From: Polytrichum commune
Lineage: Eukaryota; Streptophyta; Polytrichopsida; Polytrichales; Polytrichaceae
Assembly: GCA_950295325.1 (NCBI GenBank)
Contig: OX485805.1
Coordinates: forward strand, 45,966,758 to 46,030,757
Length of the DNA stretch: 64,000 nt
Direction: 5' to 3'
Shown: positions 11,868 through 22,501 of the stretch, piece by piece
How positions within the stretch are numbered: position 1 is the stretch's first letter
How the letters are laid out: every line of letters begins with the position of its first letter
Notes under the pieces: generated by a model
The model's database searches: none
Seen by the model: the letters and a program-made list of their open reading frames with translations, nothing else
Told to the model about the DNA's origin: nothing
Translations under genes and position numbers: made by a program

Positions 11868-12716
11868 CCGGAAGATGTCAACATGTAACTGGCTGGATTT
11901 AGAGTCACTAGGGCCTTGACCGACTCTGCCCAAAAACTTCCCGGGCAGTGGGCTGGTAGAAAACTTATTAGCTTACATTTGTCCCATGAAGCTTTAAAAA
12001 AAAATTAAAAAAAATCATGGAGGGGCATTAGGAAAGCTTTCCCAAAGCAATCAGCTCACACTCTCTTACAGTGTGTGTCAGATTGTTCCGTTGGTTGTGC
12101 AAGGGCCTTCAACGCGCTTGGGAAATTATGATTTAAAAAACGGGCAGTGGAAGAAAATTCCACTCGTAATCCTGCTTTTGCCAGGACCGACCGCGTTGGT
12201 ACAAAGAAATTCTGGAAATCATTCGGGCTGGCAGGCTGTCGGTGAAGGAAAGAAGGTTCCGATGCCGTACATATCAGGGCCCCTTCTCAGACACGAGACT
12301 GAGGGCCCGTGACCATGACACATCAAGCACTCTCATTGGTGGAAACGGCGGAGCCGGTCCGAGTTTGCTTCACATGACGCTTGAGGGACCAACGGAGTAT
12401 ATATGTGAATGCAAGATGGATGGAAAGTTTACATGGATGGATTCCTACATGGCATCGAATGGATCATGTTTCATGGTCACTTGGATTGTTCTCAACAACC
12501 ACTTCTTGGAGGTAGGCCTAACACAAAACCGGGAGACCATGGCACTCTGAACGCTCACAAATGTTGGTTTATTCTATTTCATCATGTGTGAGGACCTGCT
12601 TGAATAGAAATACTTTGAAATAGCATTTGGTTGAGAGGTCCGGTCACATATGACTTCACACTATACTTGAGGGTCCGTGACCACACCATATGATTTTGGA
12701 GGTGTGTTGGGACGGC
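11868..12716. repeat. Composite repeat, copy 2
   Basis: It is colinear with 8938-9757 from GGAAGATGTCAACATGTAAC onward. The plus-strand frame of 12073-12312 matches copy 1 (KWKK becomes QWKK), but one extra base near CCGACCGCGTTGG shifts it. Its Tourist-like part continues to a full right end at 12786. Confidence 0.7.
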
Positions 12717-12786
12717 CTTTGGACACTTTCTTTTGGGCTCTCACAATTTCATGGTCACGGCTCTTGGCTCGTGTGTGAAGTGGCCC
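12277..12786. mobile_element. Tourist-like MITE (GGGCCACTTCACAC family)
   Basis: The right end is GTGTGAAGTGGCCC followed by TTA. The left end is diverged (GGGCCCCTTCTCAGACACG), exactly as in the copy at 9339, so both descend from one altered parent. Internal GTGACCATGA and CTCTCATTGGTGGAAA blocks match the copies at 15901, 27643 and 37708. Confidence 0.65.
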
Positions 12787-13244
12787 TTAGTTATGCATCT
12801 CACGTCTAGTCTTAAAACATGAATGACAATCTACCTTCAATCACCATTGTTCGCAATTGCTAACTACATTAAACAAACGGTTGACCGTTGAAACAAACCG
12901 GGATTGTCAAATCAATAATCTTCCTCCCCGTGCTTACGGTTACAAAAACCAACCACCACCAAGACACTTACTACGATGAGATCAAATTATGAGCTCAAAA
13001 CATGCCAACCATTCTAAGTGTACTAGTTAAGACAATTGGAAGGGGCCACTCAATAAGAATCATAATCTTTATTTTGACCTCAAACCTTTACGACTTAGTT
13101 TTAAATTTGAAATTCGATAGCACAATCTTTATATATTGTGATTATTAACAGGATGAGACAATTCACGATCCTCGATTCCACCCAAATCTCAAAATTGTCT
13201 GTGGAATTAGAAGTGTCCACGTTAGGGATACGTACCTTGATTTA

Positions 13245-13808
13245 GGGCCACTTCACACATGAGCCAAGAGCCGTGACCTTGTAATGGTGAGGACCCTTGG
13301 CTCTCATCCAAAGGCCGTACCATGGGTGTTGGGAAAGCCGTTTTATGTAGTCACGGGCCCTCAAGCGTAGTGTGAAGTGAGAATGGACCATGTTGCGGGA
13401 CCATTGCATATTTTGATGGCGGAAAAAGAGAAGAGGATTTGGTTTAATATAATATGTCTCAAACTCTATCAATTTAAGAAAATTACGTGGTGGTGTTTGT
13501 CTGTGCTAGATTATGCCCTGTAATCTGTCCTGAAATATGTCATGCTAGAAAAAATATTAAAAAATCATGGTCTCCCGGGATTTGCAGGTGGGCCTAACAC
13601 AAATCCCGGGTGACCATGAAGCCTTATCCATAGTCCGCCATGTAGGACTCCATGTAGACTTGGTAAGTTCATCCATGAAGTCTTCTTTGGGCCTTTAGGC
13701 CTTCGCCTTGGTGTGTGAAGTGAACTTAAAGGGTCTCCGCCCTTTCGACCAATGAGAGCTCTTAGATTGCAATGGTCACGGGCCTTCAGTCTTGTGTGGA
13801 AGTGGCCC
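13245..13808. mobile_element. Tourist-like MITE with TTA duplication
   Basis: GGGCCACTTCACACATGAGC at the left; GTGTGGAAGTGGCCC at the right; TTA on both sides (13242-13244, 13809-13811). The interior differs from the 12277 copy, with GCCGTGACC and GTCACGGGCC blocks, so it is a distinct subfamily of 564 bp. Confidence 0.8.
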
Positions 13809-15245
13809 TTAAGCTCGAGGTCCGATTGTTGGTTCATCTTTTAATGTAAGTACACTTAGAGCATTAAAGTCCTCCTCCAGGCTGTGTACTGCACTTTGCA
13901 GGGATTGCATACATTGTCAAAGTGGACACGCTGTGTTGGAAAAATAAACAAACAAATATGTTTAAATATGTATAAATACGTCTCTATATCTTTTTGGTAA
14001 AGGGATTGGTTTCCAATCGTTTGTGCAGTGAAATGGTATTGATATTAAAGTCCATGAATTTAAAAAGGCTAATGGGACTGGAAGCACATCATGACGGTTT
14101 CAAACTGGCTAATTCCCCTGGAGTGGCAGAGTGCGGTAGCCTCTGCGAGATAGAGGTTGATATTGACTTGATGGTATGATTTGAAGAAATATTTGAGACT
14201 TCCTACACCTACATTCTCAAATAGTGAATGAGACTTATCTCTAATGGGGATGGCCATTATGAGGCAAATGGCCATAGGCATGATTTGGATTTGCTAATCA
14301 TCTCGCATTAGTTTTGTGTTTCATATCCCATGAGAAGTGGGTGCAGATCTTTAAGTATATGAATAACACACGTCTACCTTATTTGACTCTTCATCCAAAG
14401 TTATAATTTTTGGTTGGAGTACAAAAATTGGTGGCCAAAATAATTGCGAACAAAGTGGTTTTGGAACTTGAGGTTGAAGTACCAAATTGGCTGATGCTTG
14501 AAGGTTGATGCAATGTATTCCACTAGTTTACAAAAATAAATAAATTATTCGTATATTAACCTACTAGACTTAGATCCGTCTGAAGGGGTTTTTGCATAAG
14601 GCTCCTGGAGAGGCGATGTTGGATTGTTATTAGAATGGAGTGATCTAAGATTACTTATCTTTCAATTATGTCGTTATATAGTTATGGCATGCGGCTAACT
14701 TATTGAAAAGATTCAAACTCTCAACCCCAAATCCATAGTTTGGTGCTCTATCCGATTGAGCTACAAGCACAAGCGCAAGTTGAAATCGAAAGGTTGAGGA
14801 GGGGAGATCTAGAGCCTAGAAATTGGCTTTGATATGAAAGAATATGAAAGTAGATGGTGATAGAATCATCACTTTAGTTGTTGAATGTCGTCGACTATAA
14901 TTGGATAGACATAGTTTAAGATATTTCGTATCAACATGAGAATGAAACTTTGATGCATCAAAATAGGTCTCATTTGAACTCTGCCACAAAATTCTAAGAG
15001 TCCCAACTATTATTGTTAGATGACCCAAAACAAACACAAGATCTTGATGTTAAGCTAGTGGACGTTTTCAAAACCTATATGTATTTATTATACAAGATTT
15101 TGGGGTGTTCATTTTTGCACGCACGACCTTTGTTGACTTGCATGAACCTATCGGTGCAAGTTTGAAGTTTTGTGTTTGAACCATTTTTTTTTGTATGTCC
15201 CTCTATTTCAAGCTATGAAAACCTTCTCCAAACTTCTTGAATGGT
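13809..15245. other. No gene seen apart from the tRNA relic
   Basis: Around 14030-14350 there are faint 20100-type motifs (CATCTCGCATTAG, CCCATGAGAAGTGGG). Nothing else is recognisable. Confidence 0.5.
14699..14770 (-). pseudogene. tRNA relic, tRNA-Arg(ACG)-like
   Basis: A 72-base minus-strand cloverleaf. The D arm is GCTC-AATCGGATA-GAGC, the anticodon stem CCAAA/TTTGG is perfect around loop CTATGGA, and the T arm is GAGAG-TTTGAAT-CTTTT. The anticodon now reads ATG; ACG (Arg) with a CpG-to-TpG change is the likely origin, and the T loop shows the same change (TTCGAAT to TTTGAAT). The acceptor stem pairs at only 4 of 7 positions, so it is probably dead. Confidence 0.5.
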
Positions 15246-15730
15246 AGAGTTATCCGTAAAGTGAGCTGAAGAGAGGGTTTTGGGCCTGGATTTGAGAAAA
15301 TTGTGTGACAGGCCCTAAAAGTGGAGTAGGTGTCTGTAGCTATAAAAAAACACAGGCACAAATCTTTTGAGGGACCGGAAATGGTGAAAAAAAAATTTTG
15401 CTCTTGTGTTGCGAGCGCGCCCCGGGAATTTAGCGTCGCTTTGTCAGAGGGTGCTAATTCTGTCGCCCTGTTTTGCTAATTCTGTTAGGGGTGCAGACAA
15501 GACTAAGTAAGTAGTGAAGCACGCCCAAAATCAGCAAGCACGCATGACGGCCTCAACCACGAATAGGCGGATTCTCTCATCCAAAAACAAGCAAACCAGC
15601 TCTGACCCTAAACCCTGGCCTTGTGTATTATGCACGGGAATTAAAGAGCCTTACTTTGCGTTTCCATGGGTTTGTGTGAATAGTGCACTCAAAATTTGTC
15701 AAAACACCAGCTCACTTTACGGATAACTCT
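15246..15730. mobile_element. DNA element with perfect 23-bp inverted ends, GGT duplication
   Basis: The left terminus, starting AGAGTTATCCGTAAAGTGAG and ending CTG (15246-15268), is repeated exactly in inverted form at 15708-15730, and GGT flanks both ends. The 485-bp interior is more GC-rich than its surroundings (around 15412-15450, GCGAGCGCGCCCCGGG) and has a repeated GCTAATTCTGT. No transposase. The superfamily is uncertain. Confidence 0.7.
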
Positions 15731-15900
15731 GGTATGATGAACTTTGGATATATTTTCAAAATTGAAGGTATACACTTCAAAAAATATAGTCTAGTAAGAA
15801 GGGTAAAATGATAAAATTGAATGACTGTCACATTTCAATTGCATGTTTTGACCAAAAAAAAAGGAGGAAATCATCTACATCATATGTTGATGTCTATGTA

Positions 15901-16400
15901 GGGCCACTTCACACACGAGACTGAGGGCCCATGGTCATTGCACTTCAAGCACTCTCATTGGTGGAAAGAACGGAGCCAGTCCAAGTTCGCTTCACACTAC
16001 CCTTGAGGGACCAAGGGAGTATATTGAATGCAAGATGGAGGTAAAGTGTACATGGCTTTTTACATAACATCAAATGGATCATGTTTTGTGGTCTCTTGGA
16101 TTATTTTCAAAAACCGTTTCTTGGAGCTAGGCCTAACACAAAACTAGGAGACCATGACACTCTAAAATCTCACAACCGTTGATTTTGTTATGTTTTATCA
16201 TGTGTGAGGACCTTGCATGAATAGAAATTAATTGAAATAGCATTTGGTTGAGGTCCGGTCACCTATAACTTCACACTGCACTTGCGGATCCGTGACCTCA
16301 CTACATGATTTTGGAGGTGTCTTGGGACGGCCTTTGGACACTTCTTTTAGGCTCTCACAATTTTATGGTCATGGCTCTTGGCTCATATGTGAAGTGGTCG
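15901..16400. mobile_element. Tourist-like MITE, copy at 15.9 kb
   Basis: GGGCCACTTCACACACGAGA at the left and ATATGTGAAGTGGTCG, with TTA next, at the right. The flanks are GTA and TTA, so the duplication has one mismatch. Interior colinear with 12277-12786. Confidence 0.75.
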
Positions 16401-16595
16401 TTATACTCAACATAAAAGTGCTTGGTCAATAAAATGATGAGAAAATATGTTGAAAGCTTCACCGACATTGGCAAAATTTCAACTCCTTTGCTAGAACGTC
16501 CAACACACAAATTCATGCCCTTGGTGGGGTCCATATGACAAGTGGGCAATTTAAGGATTTCCTAACAACATTCAAGTGGGTATATCTTTTGTTTC

Positions 16596-16845
16596 TTGAG
16601 GTCACTTCGCACACGAAACCAAATGCTTGTGACCACTACATTCTAAGAACTCTAATTGGTCGACAAGGCCAAGACCATCCAAGTTCACGTCACACTAGAA
16701 AGTGGAGGACTAAGGGCCCAATGAAAATACCATGGATGAAAGTCTACATGGACTCCTCTATGATAGACTATGGTTCTTGTTTCACAGTTTACCAAAATTT
16801 GTGTTAAGCCCACCTCCAAGAGGTAGGCTTGACACAAAGAGGTAT
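16596..16845. mobile_element. Truncated Tourist-like MITE
   Basis: It starts GGTCACTTCGCACACGAAAC and keeps CTCTAATTGGTCGACAAG, GTCTACATGGACTC and TTAAGCCCACCTCCAAGAGG-like motifs of the family. The right terminus is missing. Confidence 0.55.
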
Positions 16846-16910
16846 GTGGTGGGATCTGTAGAGGAATGGTGACTTTCTAGGTGATTGATTATGGAGATAT
16901 GAGTGGCCAT

Positions 16911-16912
<2 letters not shown>

Positions 16913-16960
<48 letters not shown>
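16913..16960. repeat. AG microsatellite, 24 units
   Basis: An uninterrupted 48-base AG run. Confidence 0.97.
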
Positions 16961-16965
<5 letters not shown>

Positions 16966-17639
16966 CTTGAGAATTTGCTGAAAAATTGGGCTTTGTGGAT
17001 GGGATATCATGTATGTATGCTCCAAATTAACCCTAACTAGAAAATTGGGAGAATACATTGATTGTTGGAGAAACTCATAGAGTAGGGTAGGCAAGCCTAA
17101 ATTGGTTGCTCATCTTAACCCCTAAATGCCTACTTTCTGGTTGCCTCAAAATGACTTTGGAAACAAATCATGATTTTTTTTTTATAAAGCTACTTGTGGA
17201 CTTCAAAATCCAAATCTCAACCGTAGATTTGGCAGAAAAATATTAAACAAGTTCAAAAGCATTTGGAAGATAAATCCTCAAATCAAAGGGAGACATGGCC
17301 CCCAATAATTAACACATGAAAACCCTAAACTGACTAGTTTGGGAGGGGGGGGGGGACAAATCTAGGAAAGTGCACTCATTGTTAAAAATATTGACCCACA
17401 TGTGTGCACAAATAGGGTATTAATGGTGCCTAGGGGTTACAAAATATACAAAAGATATGGGTATTATTTATTCTAGCTTTGTAAATATACTAGGCGTATT
17501 ATTCATATACTCCTAGTTGTATTTATACCTTTAGGCCCATAGTCAATTATATAATGAATATATGAAGTGAATCACAATTATAATGAAGTGGGTAATCTAC
17601 AAGAGAATATATGAATATTTCATCCCATATGCGAGTTGA

Positions 17640-18145
17640 ATGGTGATCCCACATTGTGCAAGGATAGATTCACTAGAATCAAGTATGGTATGTTGTATGT
17701 CAAACCTAAAGTTCAACTATTTGAAGCCAAGATAATGGTTAATCATTGAAATTGAGATGTGATCGTGCAGTATTGTTTGTGTCTCAAGCAGTAGTTGAAG
17801 AAGTGAAGAAAAGAGGGATACAAAAAGCAATTCGGCTTATACATCGACCACCAAGACTTGGTATTTGGGAAGGGTCTTTAGGATGCACCTCAAAATTGGC
17901 AACATGTGGATTGACTATCGACAACTTATTGACCTCTAGGACCGGCCTTCCAGTATGGAAATAAGGTTATGTTGGTATCAAATTAAGAATGGGTCAATGT
18001 GGACCTACGATCTGACAAATGATTTGATGGTAGAGTTAGAAACCATTATTGCATTGGCTACAAGGATTTGTATTGTAGAAACAAATTTGCATGAGTTAAA
18101 TCCAATGGGCGAGCAAGTGTTCAATGGTTTCATTAATGATAAATA
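17640..18145 (+). pseudogene. Unrecognised coding-like stretch, probably decayed
   Basis: Two adjacent plus-strand ORFs (17746-17964, 72 residues, and 17955-18146, 63 residues, in different frames) have a more protein-like composition than most of the window, for example VVEEVKKRGIQKAIRLIHRP and then LVELETIIALATRICIVETN-like text. They could be one gene broken by a frameshift near 17955. No domain is recognised and no splice sites are convincing. Chance remains possible. Confidence 0.2.
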
Positions 18146-18579
18146 AATGTGTCTTGCTAAGGGTGTTTTAACCATATGTTGTTTTCATCGTATACGTATG
18201 ATTGGGGTCTATACGATTCAATTATTCTTCACTTGTGTAGGTATTCGAGGGGATTTCCTAGCTGTATTTTGTATGTATATCATTTTTAAGAGAGGGAAAG
18301 TCTTGTAGATTTGGGGTATTAATTTCAAGGTCATGCACGCATGTGCTTCCCAATTCTAACGATGAGTGCACCCCTCGTCGGACAAATGCAATGAAAATCT
18401 TAACTAGCGAAACTTCATAATATTCCCATAGGTTGGAGGATTTTTCTAAACCCAAACAAAAAAAAATTACCACATATTCCAAATCTTAAAGCCCACACCA
18501 TAGAATCAATGCATTTGGATAAACTTAGCTTACCCAAACCCTTAAAAATCAATTACATTTTGGTTGGTTACGACTTCTT

Positions 18580-18740
18580 AGGTGATTATGACTTAAACAA
18601 ACACCTAAATTTGAGTGATGCGAAATCAGGTGTGGATCTAAGAATGGACACCAAAAAACATGTGTTTCAAAAAAGATTGAATTGAATGCTCAAATTTCAA
18701 AACCATTTTAGGCTTTATAGTCCCAAAACAAATTGGGGGA
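18580..18740. repeat. Reversed copy of the 20100-type repeat
   Basis: AACACCTAAATTTGAGTGAT, GGTGTGGATCTAAGAATGGA and CACCAAAAAACATGTG. A 14-base G tract follows at 18753. Confidence 0.5.
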
Positions 18741-20095
18741 GGATGGTGGTGTGGGGGGGGGGGGGGACTTATATGACATTCAGTAAAATATCAACAAAAA
18801 CTTGACAATACAAAACATATTCATACCAGCTCCAAAACAAATGAAAAAACTGGCTACATGTACGATTTGCATTTGATATTCATGTAGCACTAGTTCCGTG
18901 TTTCATAGCCCACAGGAAGTGGGTTTAAAGTTGAAAAGTGTCCATTTAAGACTCGGTCACTCTCTTCTTAAGTGGGGTACAAGCAACATTCCATCACAAT
19001 TGACACTATAATGTGACACAAACATTAAATAAATTTTTAGTGACGTTAGGCTAATATTGTAGCTCTTTAGTAGCTTGGGCACTTTTATGCTTAATAGTTA
19101 ATTAAAGTGGGAAAGTAAGTTGGGCAACCCATCAAATAATATTCTAAAATTGGGAAGATTCAAAAATTAGTTAGACATTCATCCAAGTGATTTTTGTACT
19201 TCATGGATGGTTTTCCTAATTTCATCTATAACGGCTATAATCAACCTAAAAACTTCCCTTAAGCAATATCCTTTACCCTAAAGTTTGTTTTTTGCTTGTA
19301 TGTCAGTGTTTTAGGCATTATTGTGATTTCATTCACTCTTTGAATGGGGTTTTTTTGGACACTCAACAAAATTCATTTCCCATAAATTTAGGCACCTTTA
19401 AAATTAATTATTTTGTGCCCAAGCTGATAAAGAACTACGGTAACCTATGCTAGATGGGGCTTTAATGCTTATCCCATCTAGCCCACTTCTCCTAAGATAT
19501 GAAACACTTGATTAGTACAAGATGGTTAGCAATTCCAATTTGACCCATAACCACTGTCCTCATAAAATGGAGCTCTCATGATTTTAAACCAAACAAGCAA
19601 TACGGCATTGGTATATTATTATTATTATTACACTAATATTTTAAATGAAAAAATGGCCATATGTATGAAGCCTTGATATTATCAAATCAAAACCCAATCT
19701 TTTGATATAGGTACATGTAGAACTCAAAATTCAAAACCCAATCATGGATGTGGCAAAAATAATATATATAAAAAAATCTCCAAAATAAAATAAAATTTGG
19801 TGTCCAAAATCAAAAGGAGGTATGGCCTCCAATCGTTAACACCCTCAACCCTCCAAACCGGCCAATGGGGGGGGGGGGGGGGCAAATACACTAGAAATCC
19901 CAACTGGCGAAAGTTTGAAAAAAATCCTCATGTTTGATTTGCAAATGACGTTTCACCTTTGGATTCTTGATATTATAACACCTGATAACTAGGATATTAA
20001 GGAACATAGATCGAATTCAATTAACAAAACAACAACATGCTTTGTTGGCACATGTGGGTTCCATGGGCACTTAGGGGTTAACACCTAGTTTGTGG
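18741..20095. other. Unassigned AT-rich sequence
   Basis: G tracts at 18753 and 19867, a TTA run at 19613-19630, and no coding or terminal structure that I can see. 16961-17640 is similar, with a G tract at 17345. Confidence 0.5.
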
Positions 20096-20099
20096 CTAA

Positions 20100-20470
20100 G
20101 GTGGATCACTTATGTTAATCAGACACTTGAATTTGAGTGACAAGCGGTCAAGTGTGGCTTCAAGAATGGATATTCAAAAGACGATTGTTTAAAAGAGACT
20201 AGACTGCATGCTCAAAATACGATAACCATAATAAGTTGAACAACCAACATGTTTTGAGGCCCTAGATGACCATCAGACGAGCACGCGACATTCACTTCGA
20301 TAATGATCAAGATATTCATACGAGCTCTAAACATCATAAGAAAAGTGGCTACAACCCATGATTTGAATCCGCTAACCATCTTGTACGAACCGTGTTTTTC
20401 ATGTCCTACGAGAAGTGGGTTGGTTGGAAAAAGTAACCATTTAAAGACCCATCTGTGTCCTTATGCACAT
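20100..20470. repeat. Abundant dispersed repeat (ACATGTCTTTTGGTGT family), reversed copy
   Basis: One of at least ten copies in the window. Shared landmarks are ACACTTGAATTTGAGTGACA, GGATATTCAAAAGAC (the reverse of GTCTTTTGGTGTCC), GAAAAGTGGCTACA, and CCTACGAGAAGTGGGT. No clean terminal inverted repeat was found, so the class is unknown. Confidence 0.55.
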
Positions 20471-20554
20471 GGCAGGTCTCATTTGACCGGTTACAACAAA
20501 CCGAACAATTGTTCATTCTCATCAACATTCATTCCAACCAATGAACAGGGAGAA

Positions 20555-20770
20555 CCGACTGCTAGTTACAAATGAACCGGTTGAGTTTGAGGAATAACCG
20601 GTTGAAGTTTGAGGAATAACCGGTTGAGGTTCAAGACTTCATTCAGGGAAATAACCCACCGATTTAGAGGTATCAATAAAGAGAACCAAAAGCTCACAAC
20701 ATGTAAAGGTTGGACTTGGAAATAGTAGCATTTGACCGATTATGCTCAAACCCTCCCCGGACATTGACTC
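20555..20770. repeat. AACCGGTT-bearing dispersed repeat, copy with three units
   Basis: CTAGTTACAAATGAACCGG is followed by three AACCGGTTGA units, CAAGACTTC, ACCGATTTAGAGG and a decayed ACATGTAAAGGTTGGAC block. It ends near CTCCCCGGACATTG. Confidence 0.7.
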
Positions 20771-21743
20771 CAATTGGATATCGAACATTCAAAGAGCATT
20801 TTTATGACACATGCTTGGTTTTGTTCCAAGGTAATGAAGCCACGTTTCCTAAGGCAATCAGTGGTAAAGCTATTTTATGGGTACATTGAGCTCCGCCAAA
20901 ACTTTAAGTCCCATTTTTGGAGGCTTTACTAGGCCAACTAAGAGATGTGCCACATCTCATATGCCAATTGGTCGAGAATCGGCCATGTACCCATGTGTAG
21001 AATATAATAATGGGATGAAAATCTAGGGGTTTGGGTTCCATTTGCGGGAATTTCGAACCTAACGGGTGTTGTTTGTTGCTTTGCGCTCTTTGCATAATTT
21101 GGCAATAATGGTCCGACTCAATAATTACTCCAAAAGTTATTCTCAAATGTTGTGTAAGTATCACTTCACATGTAAAAAGTTGGGGTTGGTTTTGAAAGGG
21201 GACTTTGTTTATGGTTAAAGAAAACATGGGATGATTTGCATGTGGACGTGCGTTAGCTACTTTCAATTCAAAAAAAAACCCACACAAATTTTTTGGGTGG
21301 TAAAATCACTTTTTGGCCCATAGCCTAGCCAAATTAGGCAATTTTCAAATTTTGACGTGTTTCATCCGGTCATTGGTGGTTGGAAGTCATCCAAGGTAAG
21401 AAGTCGGGGCAATTGCCGTTAGGAAGTGGTTACAGAGTCTCACCGACTCCTCTCCTTTCTCGACATAATAAGGAGGAGGCGAGAGACGATTTAGACATGC
21501 TATTTTCAATGATAGAATTCAGGCATAGTCTCATACTTGAAGCAATAGGCTTTCTGAAGCACCACCACTCAGTGATTGAGGTTGAGTGGCAATTAGGCAG
21601 TCCCAAGTGAGATGCTTGTGGGCATAGGATGAGTTTTTCAGAGCCGAGCGATTCGGACTCTAGTTGTTTTCAAACTCTGACATTGAGAGTAAAGTCATGA
21701 TTTCAGTGCTATTATCTTGGTAAACTTGGAGTGCAAGTTCTTG

Positions 21744-21767
21744 TTGTGTGCGTGTGTGTGTGTGTGT
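21744..21767. repeat. GT microsatellite
   Basis: A GT run with one C, in a stretch (20780-22490) that otherwise shows no gene or repeat I can name. The 127-residue minus-strand ORF at 20904-21287 in that stretch has no recognisable domain. Confidence 0.9.
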
Positions 21768-22501
21768 ATTTATCTTGAAGTGGAGTGATGTTCTGGATAT
21801 GTAAGTGTAGGACTGTCAAATGGAAATCAAACAAGTAGTCTGTCAAGGAGTATGAACGAGAGTGAGTAAATATTACAGTGTTTAAGATGAGATGTAGGGA
21901 AGATATGGTGGTAGGCCGAGTAAGAGGATTCTGAGTGCGAACTTCAGAGAGTAATGTGTGTAGAGACCAATGGTGTTTGAAGTTAGGGCATATTCGAGTG
22001 TCTTGAGAGCAATGGTCAGTAAGACATTTGATCGACTAGAAAGGCAAGTAAACTTGTGAAGGCTGTGAGAACCATAGGCCAATCTAAAGGAGTGATCCTC
22101 TGGCTATAACCTAAGAGGTATAAGAGAGATGTACAAGTCTTTGGAAGGAGAGTAAAGTCTTGGCAATAAGCAAGAGTGTTCTTACCTTAGTCTGTGTGAG
22201 AGAAAGGAAGACGAGTTGTCATAAGAAGGGCGACACCCTGTATGCAAGTTAAAGGCCATAAGTTGAGTGGCTGAAGCTTAAGATATGTCAAAAAGAAAGA
22301 AAGGAGGCAAGTAGCCAGAGGGTAAGTGGTAAAGACAAAGTGGCCTAGGATGGGCAAAGTTGTTGTTGAGAGAGTCTAATAGGCTATAGCTGTATCCAAA
22401 GGCTTGAGCCTTGTCATCAAGAAATGACATTACCTGGTGGTGATCACCAATGTAGGGGTATAGTGTCGAGGTCACCTTCAAACCCTCAACAAACTTAGAC
22501 G

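Noticed and set aside
12073-12591. Overlapping plus-strand ORFs called as host genes
   Set aside because: They lie wholly within the composite repeat and the MITE that follows, and copy 1 has different stops.
16804-17094. Minus-strand ORF with LSLSLS repeat
   Set aside because: Translation of the AG microsatellite; no other coding signal.
20904-21287. 127-residue minus-strand ORF
   Set aside because: No domain, no splice context, and ordinary length for chance in this composition.
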